Positions 37,905 to 52,000 of a stretch of DNA of 64,000 nt are shown here, piece by piece. Under the pieces are notes generated by a model that was not told where the DNA came from, searched no databases, and saw only the letters and a list, made by a program, of their open reading frames with translations. The stretch is from the NCBI RefSeq assembly GCF_000003605.2, contig NW_003118931.1:427175-491174 (forward strand). Reading direction: 5' to 3'. The stretch comes from Saccoglossus kowalevskii. Its lineage: Eukaryota > Hemichordata > Enteropneusta > Harrimaniidae. Made by a program: the position numbers and the translations under genes. The first letter of the stretch is position 1, and the number at the start of each line of letters is the position of its first letter.

Positions 37905-38861
37905 ACTCTTATTTATTAAATTGACTAGCATTTTGTAGGAGATTAATAAGACATATCGCAGTCATGTATATTGGGTGCATCAAACAAAAATGACTGACTG
38001 GTGGCCATTTTGTTTTTGTTCATGTCTCACTTAATATATTGCCTGATTCAGTTGAGAGTTTGCACATAAGTACTATACTCATAGGTGTAGCAAGGATAAT
38101 AAAATTGAGTGCCTATCTTTCAAATATATGGTATATTGTGCACTATACGGTATCTTAACCATTGGTCAAGGGCATTGGTCAAAAATATAATTTTATTCAC
38201 ATCACAAGTGTATTATCTTATCTGACTGTTTGCAGCTAATGTTGTTGCTACTGACTAATTATGTGTTATATTGAATAAGGCAGCGTTGGCCAACCACCAT
38301 TTTCAACTAGTGTAATTCTATGATTTCATTGGGTGATTTTGTAACTTTAGTTTTAACATATTCTGAGATTATCCACAGACAAGTTTATTCTAGAGTTGAA
38401 ATATACTTATTATACAATTATGTGATCTGCATGATATTAGACAATACAGGGTTATTCCTGAGGAGAACATCCAGGCATTTTTATCGCATGGCTACCATCA
38501 TGGTGGAAAATTGTATGTTGGGATGGTTGTTGAGACTCCCCTGAACAGGGTAACAAGATTACCCCTACATGTACAACATATATAAATCTGGTTGCTCAAG
38601 AGTATTTAAAAGTTGCATTTGTGCTGCTACTTTGACTTTAGCTTCAGCAGCTTGTGCAGAGCCCTTAGAAATAAATGGTAAAGGGGTGCACGTCTTAGCA
38701 ACGTAGAACGTTTTGTGACATCACTCCCCCCCCCCCCAAGAATACAATTACTCAACTGTGGATCAGTTGCGCAATCATAAAAAATAGTTATTGATTGATA
38801 AGGTGATGTAAAAACAGATCAGCAATTGTATAATAATTGAGGTGATAAATGTTTTGAGAAA

Positions 38862-38990
38862 CATACAGTCTCTTGTTTATCTTTTGGTGTTTTTTCAATA
38901 AAATGAAATATCATGGGAGTGTGTAAATGGCGAAAGCTTGGTTTATTTTATTTTATTTAAACACCAGATAAAAAAACAAGAGACTGTATG
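38862..38990. repeat. Miniature foldback (about 130-bp hairpin)
   Basis: The left arm beginning 'catacagtctcttgttt' and containing 'ggtgtttttt' pairs with a right arm containing 'aaacaccagata' and ending 'acaagagactgtatg'. About 50 bp separate the arms. It looks like a small MITE or a rearranged inverted repeat. Confidence 0.7.
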
Positions 38991-39401
38991 CAAGTCTAAT
39001 GTTCCTGCATTCTGATTGTAAACCATAGAAACATGTCATAGTTTCATTTATTTTTAATACCGTATTTTACACAATTGTGTTTAATTACAAAATGTTTATA
39101 TAAAATAAAGGTTTATAACTTGCATTATTATATTGTATTGCTTATTTTTATGAAGCAGATTGCTGCAAGTCGAACAATAAATTACAAGCTCTAATATACA
39201 GGTCAACGCCTTCATTACAACTTTCTGAAAGTGGGTCAACTGACTGGCAAAAAGTTAGAAGATGATGGTCACTTGCATTGAAGTCAAGTTCATCATCGGT
39301 TGTATCATCTGTTAGGGAAAATGTTGCTATTGTGCAGCACATGATTCTCAACACCATATGTACTGTTGTCAATTACATCATTTCTGATATTTTAAAATTG
39401 T

Positions 39402-39474
39402 AGCGTTCACGCACAGCTCCTTCAGTCAAATACCTTAACCCGTGCTAAAAAGAGTGCGTGAACGCTTAGCACGG
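39402..39474. repeat. Two overlapping inverted repeats (alternative hairpins)
   Basis: 'agcgttcacgcac' (39402-39414) is the exact complement of 'gtgcgtgaacgct' (39454-39466), and 'ccgtgctaa' (39440-39448) pairs exactly with 'ttagcacgg' (39466-39474). Because the arms interleave, only one stem can form at a time. Confidence 0.8.
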
Positions 39475-40378
39475 AAATGCTAAATGCGCGAAATGCTGAT
39501 TAAATGTGGCCCAATGTTAAGACCCGGTCCAGACCCTTAGTACGGGCTAACGAGGTATGTGTGCTATGCGCCCAAAACATCATATTCATTGTTATTTCGT
39601 GACATAACATTTCAACATGACAATCAACGCGAACACACATAGAGATGTCGTTTCCGGAAAAAAGTTAACTGACGATTCGGCAATCTACACTTTCTGAATT
39701 TGCTTTGGTATTGTTTTATATCCGTATAAATAACAAGTATATCTTCCTAGTTACCGTACTGAGTAATCATAGTTAAAATGACTGACAATTTTTTATATTC
39801 TTATTTATTGTTCCTTAGCCCTTGATTACCATCGTTTCCGACCGACACTCAAACATATAAAATTAGCTTCAAAGCGGAAGGGTTGTCACCTACGCACGCG
39901 CGGGAATTGAGTCCCAAGCGACGATAACAACACGCGCTAAAAATGCAAAGGCTCATGGGTAGACGCTTGTTTGTAAACAATGACACGCTATGGCCATTTG
40001 ACGCATGCGCAGGTGGCGACTCCCACACTTTAACCTTATCCCGTACTTCGTGTAGCCTGACACTTTTATCTCGAAAAGTCTGGTAAATATACCAGATTAA
40101 AAGATAACGTCTACCGCGGAAAATAGCATTAGTTTTAAATATTAAGTAAGTCGGATACATCGAATATTTCTCGAATTACACAAGTCGGAAAGATCGCAAA
40201 AAGAAAATAATAAAACTACGTATGTCTATCATTATAACAAATCGGAAAGATCGATATATTATTCTCCCGAAAATGTAAACAATTCGAATGTTTCTCGAAT
40301 ATCAATACATGGACTACTGTAGATATCATTATTTTCATTTATAATTGTTACACAATTTCTTATCATATATAAATGTGT

Positions 40379-41145
40379 TCACTCGCCCATATGCCAAAGA
40401 CCTTGAGCAGCATGCACGTTGCACGCGCCATGCTTCTTGCTTTTTGACCGAAGTAGTGGCCATCGTAGAGCTCGCTGCATTGGTTCAACTCGTTTCAAAC
40501 TGTCACGCAATCGTTTCCTCTGTACTGTGACCCCCATCGTGTTCATTATTCCACAAACCATTCTTTCACTACAATCAGCAAAATTTGTTTTATTTAATTC
40601 AATATTATATCATCTAATTCGTCATTGCTAAGTTGTGTGAAAAACGCACTTCGATTGAACCCTTAATGTTTTAGTCCCCCCCACACTGTCCATCGTGAAA
40701 TATCCTTCATCCGAAATCCACATTCGACTAACACTTGTCACGTCAGGGTCACGTCATTAATTTCGTATTGTGGGCGACCCGGTTCGTCTGTGTTAACTGT
40801 CTTACATGGTCCGAATGTCAACCCCTCAGATGATTGAGATGGCCTGTCTGAACGGCCACGGGATGCTGTCCCGATGTCAGTCCACTCTTCAAGGATTGCG
40901 ATTAATCCTGATTGTAGAGACGAAAGAGAGTCAACAAGTCGCTGGAAGTCATTCTCGCCGTCAACACGACTTTGATGCTCGTGGTGTCTATGAATCGCAC
41001 TCCTCAAATTGGCCGTGTATCTCAATATGGAACTTATACGAGTTGTCATATGCCTGGCTATTCTGTCATCGTTACATCGTGTATTCTGGTGATCATGAAA
41101 TATTTGACTGACGTCGCGGAGAAAATCTTCCCAATGTCTGCTCAT
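40379..41145 (-). pseudogene. Integrase-core-family transposon protein, N-terminal relic
   Basis: An open frame of 135 codons (41145-40738) ends with 'GRPQYEIN'. Beyond a frame break the conserved middle region reappears: 'MVCGIMNTMGVTVQRKRLR', then 'RVEPMQRALRWP' and 'HAAQGLWHMG' (40560-40379). In the animal family of integrase-catalytic-domain proteins I know, this pattern of 'GRP.Y.I', '..G..VTRERVR', 'RIDP...ALRWP' and 'PNSLWHIDG' leads straight into the DDE integrase core. Here the frame stops at 40379, just where the core should begin; no core was found. The gene is therefore truncated and frameshifted. Confidence 0.55.
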
Positions 41146-41330
41146 GGTGTTTGCTTGGGAAGAGAGTCTAATACATTTTCAAATTAAAACATAACGTTCA
41201 ATTTCCCCCCGTTTTTATATTTTATTTTTTTTATTTACATTTCCGTCTTTTTCTCATTTAAATTTTTTTAAATATTTTATAATTTTGCTTTTTTTTTTCT
41301 TTTTAGAAATTTTGCAGCACTTGGCGCGCC

Positions 41331-42300
41331 ATGGATACCCCCAAAAAGACTGTGGACCTTTTTTGCTATTTTAATATTTTTTTTTAATATCGGTTAATAT
41401 TCCCTCTTGCAAATAATACACGGAATTCAGCTGGGAGTGTAGCTTGTTTTTGTTTAGTCTCATCCATATTTATCTAATGATGATGTGAAAAATTGTCATT
41501 ATTGAATAGCACAGTTGTTGATGTATGTATAAGGAGGTAGTGGTATTCAAATTGAATAAATAATATAGTTATATTTACCTATATGTGAAATAAAATTCAC
41601 CAATTAATAATAATAATATAACATAGAATATGTATATCGTATTAAGATAACCATTCACACAGTTTTTTAATTAAGGTAAATATTAATTACAAAACAGCCT
41701 AGTTGAGTTGCCATTTTCAAAATTAAATAGCAAACTGTAACCTTGGTAACGAGTGAATATGTAAACTGTACTATGTATTTATATCAAGTAAATTAATACA
41801 TCCTTTTTGATACTCAACATTTATGGTTCATGACAAATATTATGAATATTATACATATAGCTGAAACGTATATATCAAACGGCCATATTGGTGACGTCAT
41901 TATGCAACGTTCTCATGAAGAGTCTATTTGTTAATTTTGGTTAGTGATATCCTCAGGACTTTTATATTAAAGTAAATCGGAATTAGTTTGTACCAGCCTT
42001 GCCACTTCGATCAAAAAATAGACTAATGTGCAAACCATTTTGACCTTATGTTAATGACCATTTTAACTACCATAATGACATAATAATATATATTGTATTT
42101 ATTATCTGGTGGAATAACTTTAATAGAATATAATTGAATAGAATACAATAACACAGAATAGAATAGAAGAAAATGTGATAGAATATGAGACAAAACAATA
42201 AATAACTAATAACTAAATAAAAAATGCAAATTTAAAATGCAGATAAAGTACCATCATAATTCTCCTGTTAAATTTAGACGAAAATATCCCCATATCGATA
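41331..42300. other. Intergenic DNA upstream of gene 2
   Basis: No coding signal. The likely promoter of gene 2 should lie toward the end of this stretch. Confidence 0.45.
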
Positions 42301-42347
42301 GAATGCGCCAATATCTAAAGTGGACAGTGATCTACTAGGGTATACAG
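42301..42347 (+). promoter_or_regulatory. Putative untranslated first exon of gene 2 (3' end)
   Basis: A consensus donor (tatacag|gtgagt, exon end 42347) lies 656 bases before a good acceptor (gaacacag|gatatt, 43003/43004) just ahead of the ATG. The arrangement parallels the leader exons of gene 1. The exon's 5' limit is unknown. Confidence 0.35.
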
Positions 42348-43052
42348 GTGAGTCCCGAGTTGTTTAATATACATTGAGCTATTTTATTTAACCATTTCGA
42401 TACGTTAATTATTGGCTACCTCATACAATTGTTAATCACAATAACAAACGGTTTTACAACACACACAACGCGTGATCGTTGTATAATGGAGAAAAATGTG
42501 GTCGAAATACAATGTTAGCTGCCGAGAGAGTTGGCTTTACACCTATTATTCTCCATGTAAACTAAGCAATAATTTCCCAAATGTTTAGACTGACAGTGTT
42601 CTACCTTCTACTGCATTGTATGTACATCTCCGTAGGGCGAAGATAATATTGGGGGGGGGGGGTATGAATAAAATCCATGTCCTTAAATAATATACATTAT
42701 ACTAAATTGAGACGAAAAATGTACCACTGATCGAAATATTTTGGTTCTATTTGTTTATAATTATGTGTTACGCCGTATTATAAGTATTGGATGTATGAAT
42801 GACATTAAAATTTAGTGATATTATTGGCACCATTGGCATTAGATATCGGTGGCATGATTGATGTTGTTTTACCGAATCACAAATCGAGGCAACATCACAC
42901 CATAAACATGATGTTCTAAATAATGGAGTCATGCCCAGAACCCATATATGTTGCCTGTAAAATTTTATATATATTTCAATAATTAAGAACTATCTGAACA
43001 CAGGATATTGTCCATCATTTGGTACTAGCAGACACGCGAATTTGCTGAAACA

Positions 43053-46000
43053 ATGGGGACAACAGAATCAAAGGATAATCTGGTTAAAGAGATTCTCAAT
43101 ACAAATACGCTGACTACCACCGACGACAAGAAACTGGCAAAATACATATATCCATTTGAAAATCTGGTTCTGGAAGGTGGTGGTGTTAAAGGAGTAGCAT
43201 ATGCTGGATTAATAAAGGTAAACAGAAGAAATTAAAATTATTTTTTTACTCCCGTTTTGACTGCCCTTTAGCAAACAGGAGTTATTTTTAAACTTTTTAT
43301 ATTTAATCCTGATTTACAGCTTTCCGTGTCTGTTTTACAATTTACGTGGTAGGTAAATGTCAAATGTAAATTAGACAAACTATATGATTAAAAACTGCTA
43401 ACCACATAAAACAAATACAATGGTAGTGGTACTTATAATGTGACATCCTGTCATTGTTATAGTAGTATTTTCAGACCACAGGGCTATCATTTTGACCCTG
43501 ATGTTATATAAAATATTGATGGCACATAATTCGCAACATATTTCCTCCAGTTGTAATATATAAGTACTTTTGGACATAAACCGGGGACATAAATAACTTG
43601 GCAATGTGGTTATATCATGTCTACATATTTAAATAGGGTACAACACACCTACATATGTCTGTCCTGTATGAAGAACCAGGAAGCAACCTGTAAATTACCT
43701 TTTCGATTGTATTGAGTAAATTACATGATAGTTTCATAGAAAAGAATTCATTTGTACAATGCATGACTAAAGCAAGTGGATTTTGGAAATAAATTACATA
43801 TAAACTAGTGTTACAGTGGAAAATGTAATACATTTTCAATATCATTTTATTCGCTTTGTTTCCAAGTATGCCGTTTAGTTTATAAAGCTCTTCGATCAAA
43901 TATTTTTAAGTTGATTAAATAAGCATGAATGAGATCACATTTGTTCCCTAAAAAGGCGTACAGTATTCTGTACATTGTGACATTTGTATTATTTAATGAA
44001 TTTGTTTAGAAAAATATAGTTTTAATAAAATATGCATCAATATTATTGACGGTATAGGAACCAAACAATTTGACAAACATATGGGAATATACAGTAAACA
44101 AATAAAATTAGAGACTTGATCGATGCTCCTCCGGTGAACAATGTTTCGTCCCTTCGTTTCTGGCACACTGCCGATGCAGCTGCACTACAATTTAAACTCG
44201 TGCTCCAGGGAGTATCGGCAACTGCACTGCTATCTGCTGCTACTGGTAGCACTGGTACAATATATGGGAGTAGTTCAGGCAGTGAGCTTCAGTGGTACCT
44301 GTTGATCAGCAGGGATTTCTACACAGCACGTCTGCATATGTACCTCTGTATAGGGTACAGCTCACTTATTTTCATTGCCAACAACACTGAGCGCAGCACA
44401 TTCCAAGGTATTTGACAATCACCATGCAACTGTCTGAGACATACCATTATGCCACAGGGGAGACAGGGTGTATCTCAAATTCTGCTCCGAACACAACCTC
44501 GTGACTATACTCAGCAGTCTGAAAATAGACATGGGCAATGAGTTGTTGTTACTGCCAAACACGTGTGCTTTTCATTCACACATCAAGGGCTCTGTTTTTC
44601 ACTTACAATTTATATCACAATATGTTCAATGGTACATGAGAATCATTTGAACATACTTAATATGCGATAAGAGTCAAATTAGCAATTATAAGACAAGAAA
44701 GTACTAGTAATTGGTGAGATTTTTGAAAGATGTGTATCAAATTATGTATTATCCATCCACAATAGCATACGTTTCTCTGTGACAAATCAACTGTGTCTCA
44801 ACTTCTCGAGTAAACTCAAATTTAATTCAGGGCTGTAAAACATATTTATTTTTGTAAAGCATTTCATACTCGTATTGTACCATATTACTTGATAATTCAC
44901 ACACTTCACACTTTTAGCTATATATCAAATCGTAAGGTTGTAGAACAGATTATTCTTATTTTTTGTGTGTGTATGATATTGACACTTGGTGTGGATCGAA
45001 TACTGCAAACCATTAACACAGTTTAGAAACCGCAGAAATACTTGCTCAAATGATAATGCAAGTCTATCACAGATTAATTCTAATTAGGTGAGATAAAAAT
45101 TACTATATTGTTGTTGCCATGTTTCCACATTGATATGTGTGATGCATTTTATTAACTTTGCCCAGGCAAAAACGGCCAAATATAGGTATACACAATAAAT
45201 AACACCCCTTCCCAAATAAAAATAATATTAAATTTAAAAACGTAAGAGGTAGTCACTAAATCATTTACATTCACACTCAAGCAAGAGAATAGACATGTTG
45301 GTGAACTAGCCTTGCACTGTGAGTGTTTTATTGTAGAATGTCTGTAAAATACAAGTTTTTTTCACAAATAATTTTTTTTACAAAAAACAGAACCGCAGAC
45401 CTCATTTCTTTATAATTTTGAGTGGGCCAGCTAAGTTTCTACATACAGAAATACAAATAATATTTCTATTTAATTTATTTTACTTTTATAATATTGTCAC
45501 TGAGGTTTATAAAATAAATTTACCATTTACAGATTAATGTGTTGGACACTATATAAACTTAATATTTTACAATCCATATCGTTATATTTGAATCTGTTTC
45601 AAGACATTTGAAAAAAATATTTTAGAAGCATAACAATACAACGACTAGAGTTGGTGTCACAGTTTGCTCCCAATTCATATTGAATATTGCCAGCAATAAT
45701 TAATAAAGCTTGTTCAGAAATACCATTTATTTCCGACATCATACTCTGGCTAGTTCTCAGGATCTACAACAGTAAATAAATAAACAGAAATCATTTTGAT
45801 GCCATGTTTTTAGACGCCACCGCCATAACGCACAGATATTCAACACCGCCATATCGAATTTGGATTTGAACCATACCATTTCAAGCTGCAGGGTGTCTAT
45901 ACAATGACTCAACAAACAATAAACACATCTTCCACCCACCACACAAATTTTAGGCATAATTGAACAACCAGAAAAGCAACAAATATCAGGCAGCATCCTG

Positions 46001-49000
46001 AAAACAACGAGATAGTGCATTACAACCAGTCATTAGAAACATGAAATCCTCCACCCCTCCCAGTACACCCTACAGCATTAATGGTTCCTATACTCATTTG
46101 CATATATGTACAACAAGCTTAGCCAATAAATGCACCTGACTCATCAAACTTTTTACCAACCACTCATTCTAAATATTGTTGAGTGATGGCGCTATTTACT
46201 AAAGAGAGGAATCTTTTAAAAAAATTAAACATCTGTTGATATCTATGCAAACTTCAACAAATAATAGAAACAGTTATCTGTTCATAATTACATTCATTGC
46301 TTGAATAACACCAACTTAAACGATCGTCACGTTCATGTGTATTTTATTTCAAATTTAATAAAGGTTCTAATGGACGTCGGAATCTACCAAAATATAAAAC
46401 GTTTCGCCGGAGCTAGTATTGGATCTATGCTTGCCTGCTTGTTATCAGTAGGCTATCCTCCAACGGAAGCCATTCTAATGATGAACCGAGAGCTCAAGGA
46501 TGTGATAGAGGGTATGTACGCTAGAAGTCATTGTTTGGTAATGTGGAAATAACATACCCAACCAACCAACCATGTCGTATACGGACATTTATATCATCAG
46601 TCATGTGACATTTGTGGCATCTTTCAAATGTTAAGCCTAGTGGTTCTCTACAAAATCCGTGGTTTAAGAAAAGAAGACAATGTCTTTTCGAAAAGTTTGC
46701 ATAGCGAATGAGCTTGGGAAATATATAGGTCTCATCTCTCGTGTCATATAGTCTGGTAAAAATCTGCTTCTAGACAAACTAATACATTGATGACAATATA
46801 TTGGAATTGAATGGCACATATAACAAATTAATGATTTGACAATTTCACCTAAAATGTACGCTAATACTATTCCATCAACTGAATATATACATGGTTGCTG
46901 ACAATAAACAAAGGCTCCCAATATACTACTTGACTGACACGTCAAGGCACGTCCGTTTTAGAATACTAATCTAATAGTACACAATGTATACTTTCAGACC
47001 ACTCATGTGGAGTATTCAGTTTGCTGCCTAATCTGATTACGAAATATGGATGGAATCCTGCAACAAAATTTTATAAATGGTTTGGTACAAAACTTGAAGA
47101 CAAGACCGGCAATAAAGATATCACATTTAAAGAGGTATGTGTTGGCACGTACATATTGAACTAAACTGCGTGAAACTATATGTTGTCACGTGAAATATAT
47201 GAGTATATTATTGCTGAAGCGTAATCTCTGTCTGCATCTACTTTTGTTACAGCTTTTCGATTTAACTGGCAATGAACTGTGCATAACTGTGAGTAATGTC
47301 AGTCGTCGAACAGTCGAGTATTGTCACATAAAAACTACACCTAATATGGTGGTTCGAATGGCTGTTAGAATGTCAATATCGTTTCCAGGTAATGTACTCA
47401 ATATATATTTTGCTGGTTCTACAGAAAAATACATGATACAACTATAACAGTTAGAAGTGACACTGTAATAAGGTAATAAGAATCAAGTTCATGTTTCTCA
47501 TGTTTGTCAGCATTTTCTGTTTATAGATTCAAAATGGTAACATATCTAAGACTGAATAATCATTAGAAATGTGAAAAATGGGGCAGAAAACAGTGAAAGT
47601 AAATAGTGAACAAAACCGAATACTCGGCAATTGATAACACAAGTAACACTATGAGTGACCAAAAACCCCACAGTCGCCAATGCTCACTGTCAAGTTATGA
47701 GGAAACAATTAAGTAAAAAATGATACTGACAAGGGTGAACAGGTGAAAGATACTAACACGGCCATCATTCCCAATACAAAAATCTAAAGGGAAGAAAGTG
47801 TACTACCCCCTCCTTCGAATTATGTCGCCACACAGGACGAGGTATCGAATATATTAGACGTTTCTCAAGCTAGTAAAATGTCACTAGCACCTTCAAATTT
47901 ATAGAATCTACCAAACATTAAAAACAATTTTGAAAAGTTTTGTCCTAACTTTAAAGTGCATGTTAACAAAATCAAAAGGTATATAAACGACAGTGTGTAA
48001 TGTATACTACTTTCATTAATATATTTGCTTTTTTGTAATATACTTCATTTTAATTTACCTTAAATGAGTGTAGAGTTTCTCATCCAAGTGATTTTATCTT
48101 TTACAAGAAACGCAAACTTTTATCGAAATTGTAAACAGAACTTCGGTTTTGCGTTCAACAACAGCCTGGAAGTATTTTGTTTATTTATTGTGCGTATATT
48201 TCGTTTACTTTATATATCAAAATGATTGTAGTGGGATTCAGGTGCGACATACAAATGTCTCAATCCTTTGCGCTTTTCATGTTTACCAGAATGCAATGTG
48301 ATACTTCTTGCAGGCCTCACCTAGTCACTCTATGCCTCCTTTACTGTAACAGTACAGCTGTTCTCCGTCAGAATCTACGTCTTTTCTGACTGAAGAACCA
48401 ACGCGGAAGCCGCGAATACAGTCCTGTTGTCGATTTATTTTTGAAAAATAGCATAAAAAATAGCATTATTTAAATATCGGAGGGATAGACACAGTTCTAA
48501 CAAAGTGTGGAAACAATGTTTTTAATATGTTTTGCGATGAAAGAATAGAATGGGTTGAAACACCGTTGAAGATACAACGACCATGTAACTAGCCTGTTCA
48601 CAACGAAAGAAGACAACGCCTTCGTTTTGGTTCCACATACAATATCAAGCATTTTGTATAGCCACGCAAAAAATAGGCTTTCACCAAAACTACTTTCCTA
48701 TTTTTTTAATTGCAATAGTATTTTCTGGCGAGTCACAGGTAAAATACATATCCATTTAATCCGAGATATGTGTCACTCCTGACATTTCATCTTTTGTTTC
48801 TCTGTAGGGGTTTTTGAAGCAGTTCAATATCAAAATGGAGAACATGTTGACATCTACGTCGATGGTGGCGTCTTGGCAAATTTCCCGTTGCATTGCTTTG
48901 ATGGTAAGTATACTAAGTAGGTATGTAATAGACAAACGCATACGCATTTACACACAGCCGATATATGAATATAGTGAATATGAATAGTGATAAGGCCAGT

Positions 49001-52000
49001 ATTTATGCTACTGGCAGAATTGTATCTGTTTTTAAAATATATAGACTGGGCATGCAAACATATGAATTATTTGCAGAGCGACATTGATACACTATATCGA
49101 CAATAATGTTTTACCTCGGTTCACCCTGACTACAATATGTTCACATGTAACATGACAAATTATATAAAATATAATGCAATTCACATAATTTAACACATAC
49201 AAATTCAATCATTAACAACCAATTTAACAAAAAAAATACTGAAGACAAACAATTTGTTAAGTACAGAATTAATGCATACATTGAACATTGCTGACTCTTG
49301 ACGACAGTACTATGCACCATTCTAATAAAGCTAGGATTTTGTGGTATATAAACCATAACTGCTTGGGAATGCATCACTCCTTGATATATAATTGAGTCTA
49401 ATGACATGTCTATATGTATGTAAACTTTGCAACACCATGCAAAGTGTGACAACTTGCATTTAATCTGCCGTAACATAAATGCAGGACTACCTACATGAGC
49501 ATTTCTAATAGTTTTTTTTTTGCAAACTATATATAGTCCTACTTTGTGCACCTTCATCAGTTTGTCCAGTGGAAAAAAATATGCCTTAGGAAGGTAGACC
49601 AGCATAATATTTAATATTGCTAGATTTACTTAACCAAGAAAACAAGGTAAACACATGAGGAGAATGGCAACCCCACCACTGAATACAGAAGAGGCCCTGG
49701 TAGACAGCTCACTCAATTTGTAGAAGTACTTTATTCCTATAGTGCTAGCTCCCAAACAAAACCAGTTACATTTATGACAACTCCCCATGGTTCCCGGGTA
49801 AAAGTAGTGGAAAATAAATTCCGACAGATAATCTGGCCTAGCTTATACCTCGAATTGATTCTCAGGCGCTTTCTGGTAAATGTACTCGTTTTCCCTCAGT
49901 TTACTGTGATAGGTATTTTTGATGGTTAAAAACCTTTCACTTAGGTAACCGGGATTCGGTCGTTTCCACGCTAGGCTGACAAAAAACACACACAAGCTTC
50001 ATTCATGTTCCCAAACGATTATCTGCCAAGTCCCTGGTTTTCACCCGAGAAAGCATTAAATCACTCTTTATTTCTTGTCACTCCTTAACCAATTACAATC
50101 AGTATAAGAGACTCCAAGGCCTTGCCTTCAAACAAACAACCAATCACATGAAAGTTTTACACATCATTATCAATTAATTACTCGTCAAGCTATCTAGAAA
50201 AAACACTACTATATATTGTCAACACTAACTAATATTTATGGGGTAATAGTCTTGCACTAACATTCCACAAAGATACCAACTTAGTTAGAATCGCAAACAA
50301 AATTGGATTGGGATTACAGCTACTGTATTGTATCTTAAAAACTGCAGAGTCATAAGATGTTTTTGGTTGATTTCGACTAGCTCGCCATCTGGCCTTGTCA
50401 TTAACCTTTATCAGTATATGTCATGGCAACCACTGTCAAACTGACTGAAATATAAATCATGACATTACTCACATAGACAACTGGAAGTCAATCGTGCTAC
50501 TGTCGTGTCCGATGAGCGACACACACACAAAAACAAAATAGGAATTCTGATTTAATTAAGCACATCATCAACCTCTTACTACGTCATGCAAGATACAAAA
50601 TGTGTAATTCAAATGTTTATAAGTATAGGTAATCGTACTGGATGCTTGGTAAACATGTTTGTTCGTTTATTTTGTTTGGTTATTATTCCTTTATAAGTTC
50701 ACAAATAAGTATTTAGTAATGCATTTATGACTTAGTTTGACACTATTGTGTATTCAACTGATTGAATTCGGATGTTTCCGAGTATGGCGGTACAAATATG
50801 CACACTGAGTAACATTTATAAGACTTGAAATTAAAATCTACATTCACCAGTTCAATTCGATGATATATATGCGATGAATGATTGTTTTATTTACTTTTGT
50901 CTTTCTAGGTTGGTGGTTGTCTTCAAAACCAGAAGACAGTTTTCTGATAAAACTACAACCCTTAAGTCAAATGAGCAAACTGTGGTCAAGCAGGTTTGAC
51001 GGATTCAACAACAAAACTTTGGGAGCGATAGTGGTAAGCTCAATTAAGAAAATATATATCAGTAGTTTGGTTCAGTTTTGAGGTTTGTAGTGTTGGTGTT
51101 CAGTTTATTTGCTATGATTATTCTATTTATGCACTTAAATACAAATAACTACATTCAATATTCGTATATAACAATCTGACACGGAAAGTCAATTATATGA
51201 GGACTGGGTTATAAGAGATGGAGGAACTAAGGCCCAACATGTTGAAAGGCCGGATACAGATTTAGCAAGGTTAGTATAACAGGAATATCTCAAAACAGTT
51301 ATGCCTTCTATAGTTTTTGATATGATATATCCAAATGAATTTGCCACTAAGAAAACATAAGCACCCACTTCATATAACTCGATTCGTCTTTCAGTCATTT
51401 TTTAATGTAATATATCAAGATATTGTCTTACTTCCGTCCGAACTAATATGCCATTCGACGGTTGATAGCCTGTATACTGATATTGTATAACCGAAAAAAT
51501 ATGTATGTACATAAGATGATAATAATAATTTACAAGTTGTTATCTGGTGTGGAACTCAGATATAGTGCCTAAAAGTAGTCGAGTCTGTGCCCCCCCAATT
51601 CTATCCAACATTTAGTAGAGGGTCATAAGCTTAATAATTACAATTTTTTTGAAAAATAAAAAAAAATATTTAATAGCATATAAAGTGGTAATATTGATGT
51701 TTGTAACAATAATAAATAATTAAAAAGTATATATTTTCAATAATAGGGTTATATATTACCAAAATAATATATAACTCATAGACTGTTAATTGGTTAAAAT
51801 ACATTGTTTTAATCCTGGGCAGGTAGAAGTATTTATTTGATGCATGCCGTGTTGAATAGTTGTGTGGTAATGGAGTGAAATAATGGTATATTTCTGATAT
51901 TTGCGAAGCTTGAATATATCAAGTATATTAAGTTTGCGATTCTGTACTTGTCGAGTGTTTGCCACTCGTATGTCTTATGTCCTTTGGTGTGTAAACATAA

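Larger units (their letters stand above)
35592..41330. mobile_element. Putative 5.7-kb DNA transposon bounded by 21-bp inverted repeats
   Basis: The left end 35592-35612 and the reverse complement of the right end 41310-41330 agree at 19 of 21 positions (GGCGCGYCAAGTGYTGC then AAAA), differing only by two transitions. Just inside, the left end is followed by a long A-rich tract (35630-36060) and the right end is preceded by a T-rich tract (41205-41308), so the subterminal DNA is also inverted. An integrase-family relic starts 185 bp inside the right end and reads inward. An AAA+ relic lies internally. No clear target-site duplication was found, and later insertions (repeats at 37080-38035, a hairpin at 38862-38990) probably enlarged it. 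Confidence 0.5.

Noticed and set aside
35592-41330. A functioning recombinase plus AAA+ transposition system
   Set aside because: The integrase relic lacks its catalytic core and the AAA+ relic has a frameshift, a stop and no Walker A; only an element relic can be claimed.
44116-44415. A 99-codon frame in gene 2 intron 1 with a matching open frame on the other strand
   Set aside because: Slightly GC-richer sequence explains the openness on both strands; no domain or splice context found.
47740-47990. A possible retroelement polyprotein fragment in gene 2 intron 4
   Set aside because: A few residues look phage- or gag-like, but stops are frequent and no ordered motifs appear.
49141-49605. 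A 154-codon minus-strand frame in gene 2 intron 5
   Set aside because: Long for chance, but composition is unremarkable and I see no motif or paralog counterpart.
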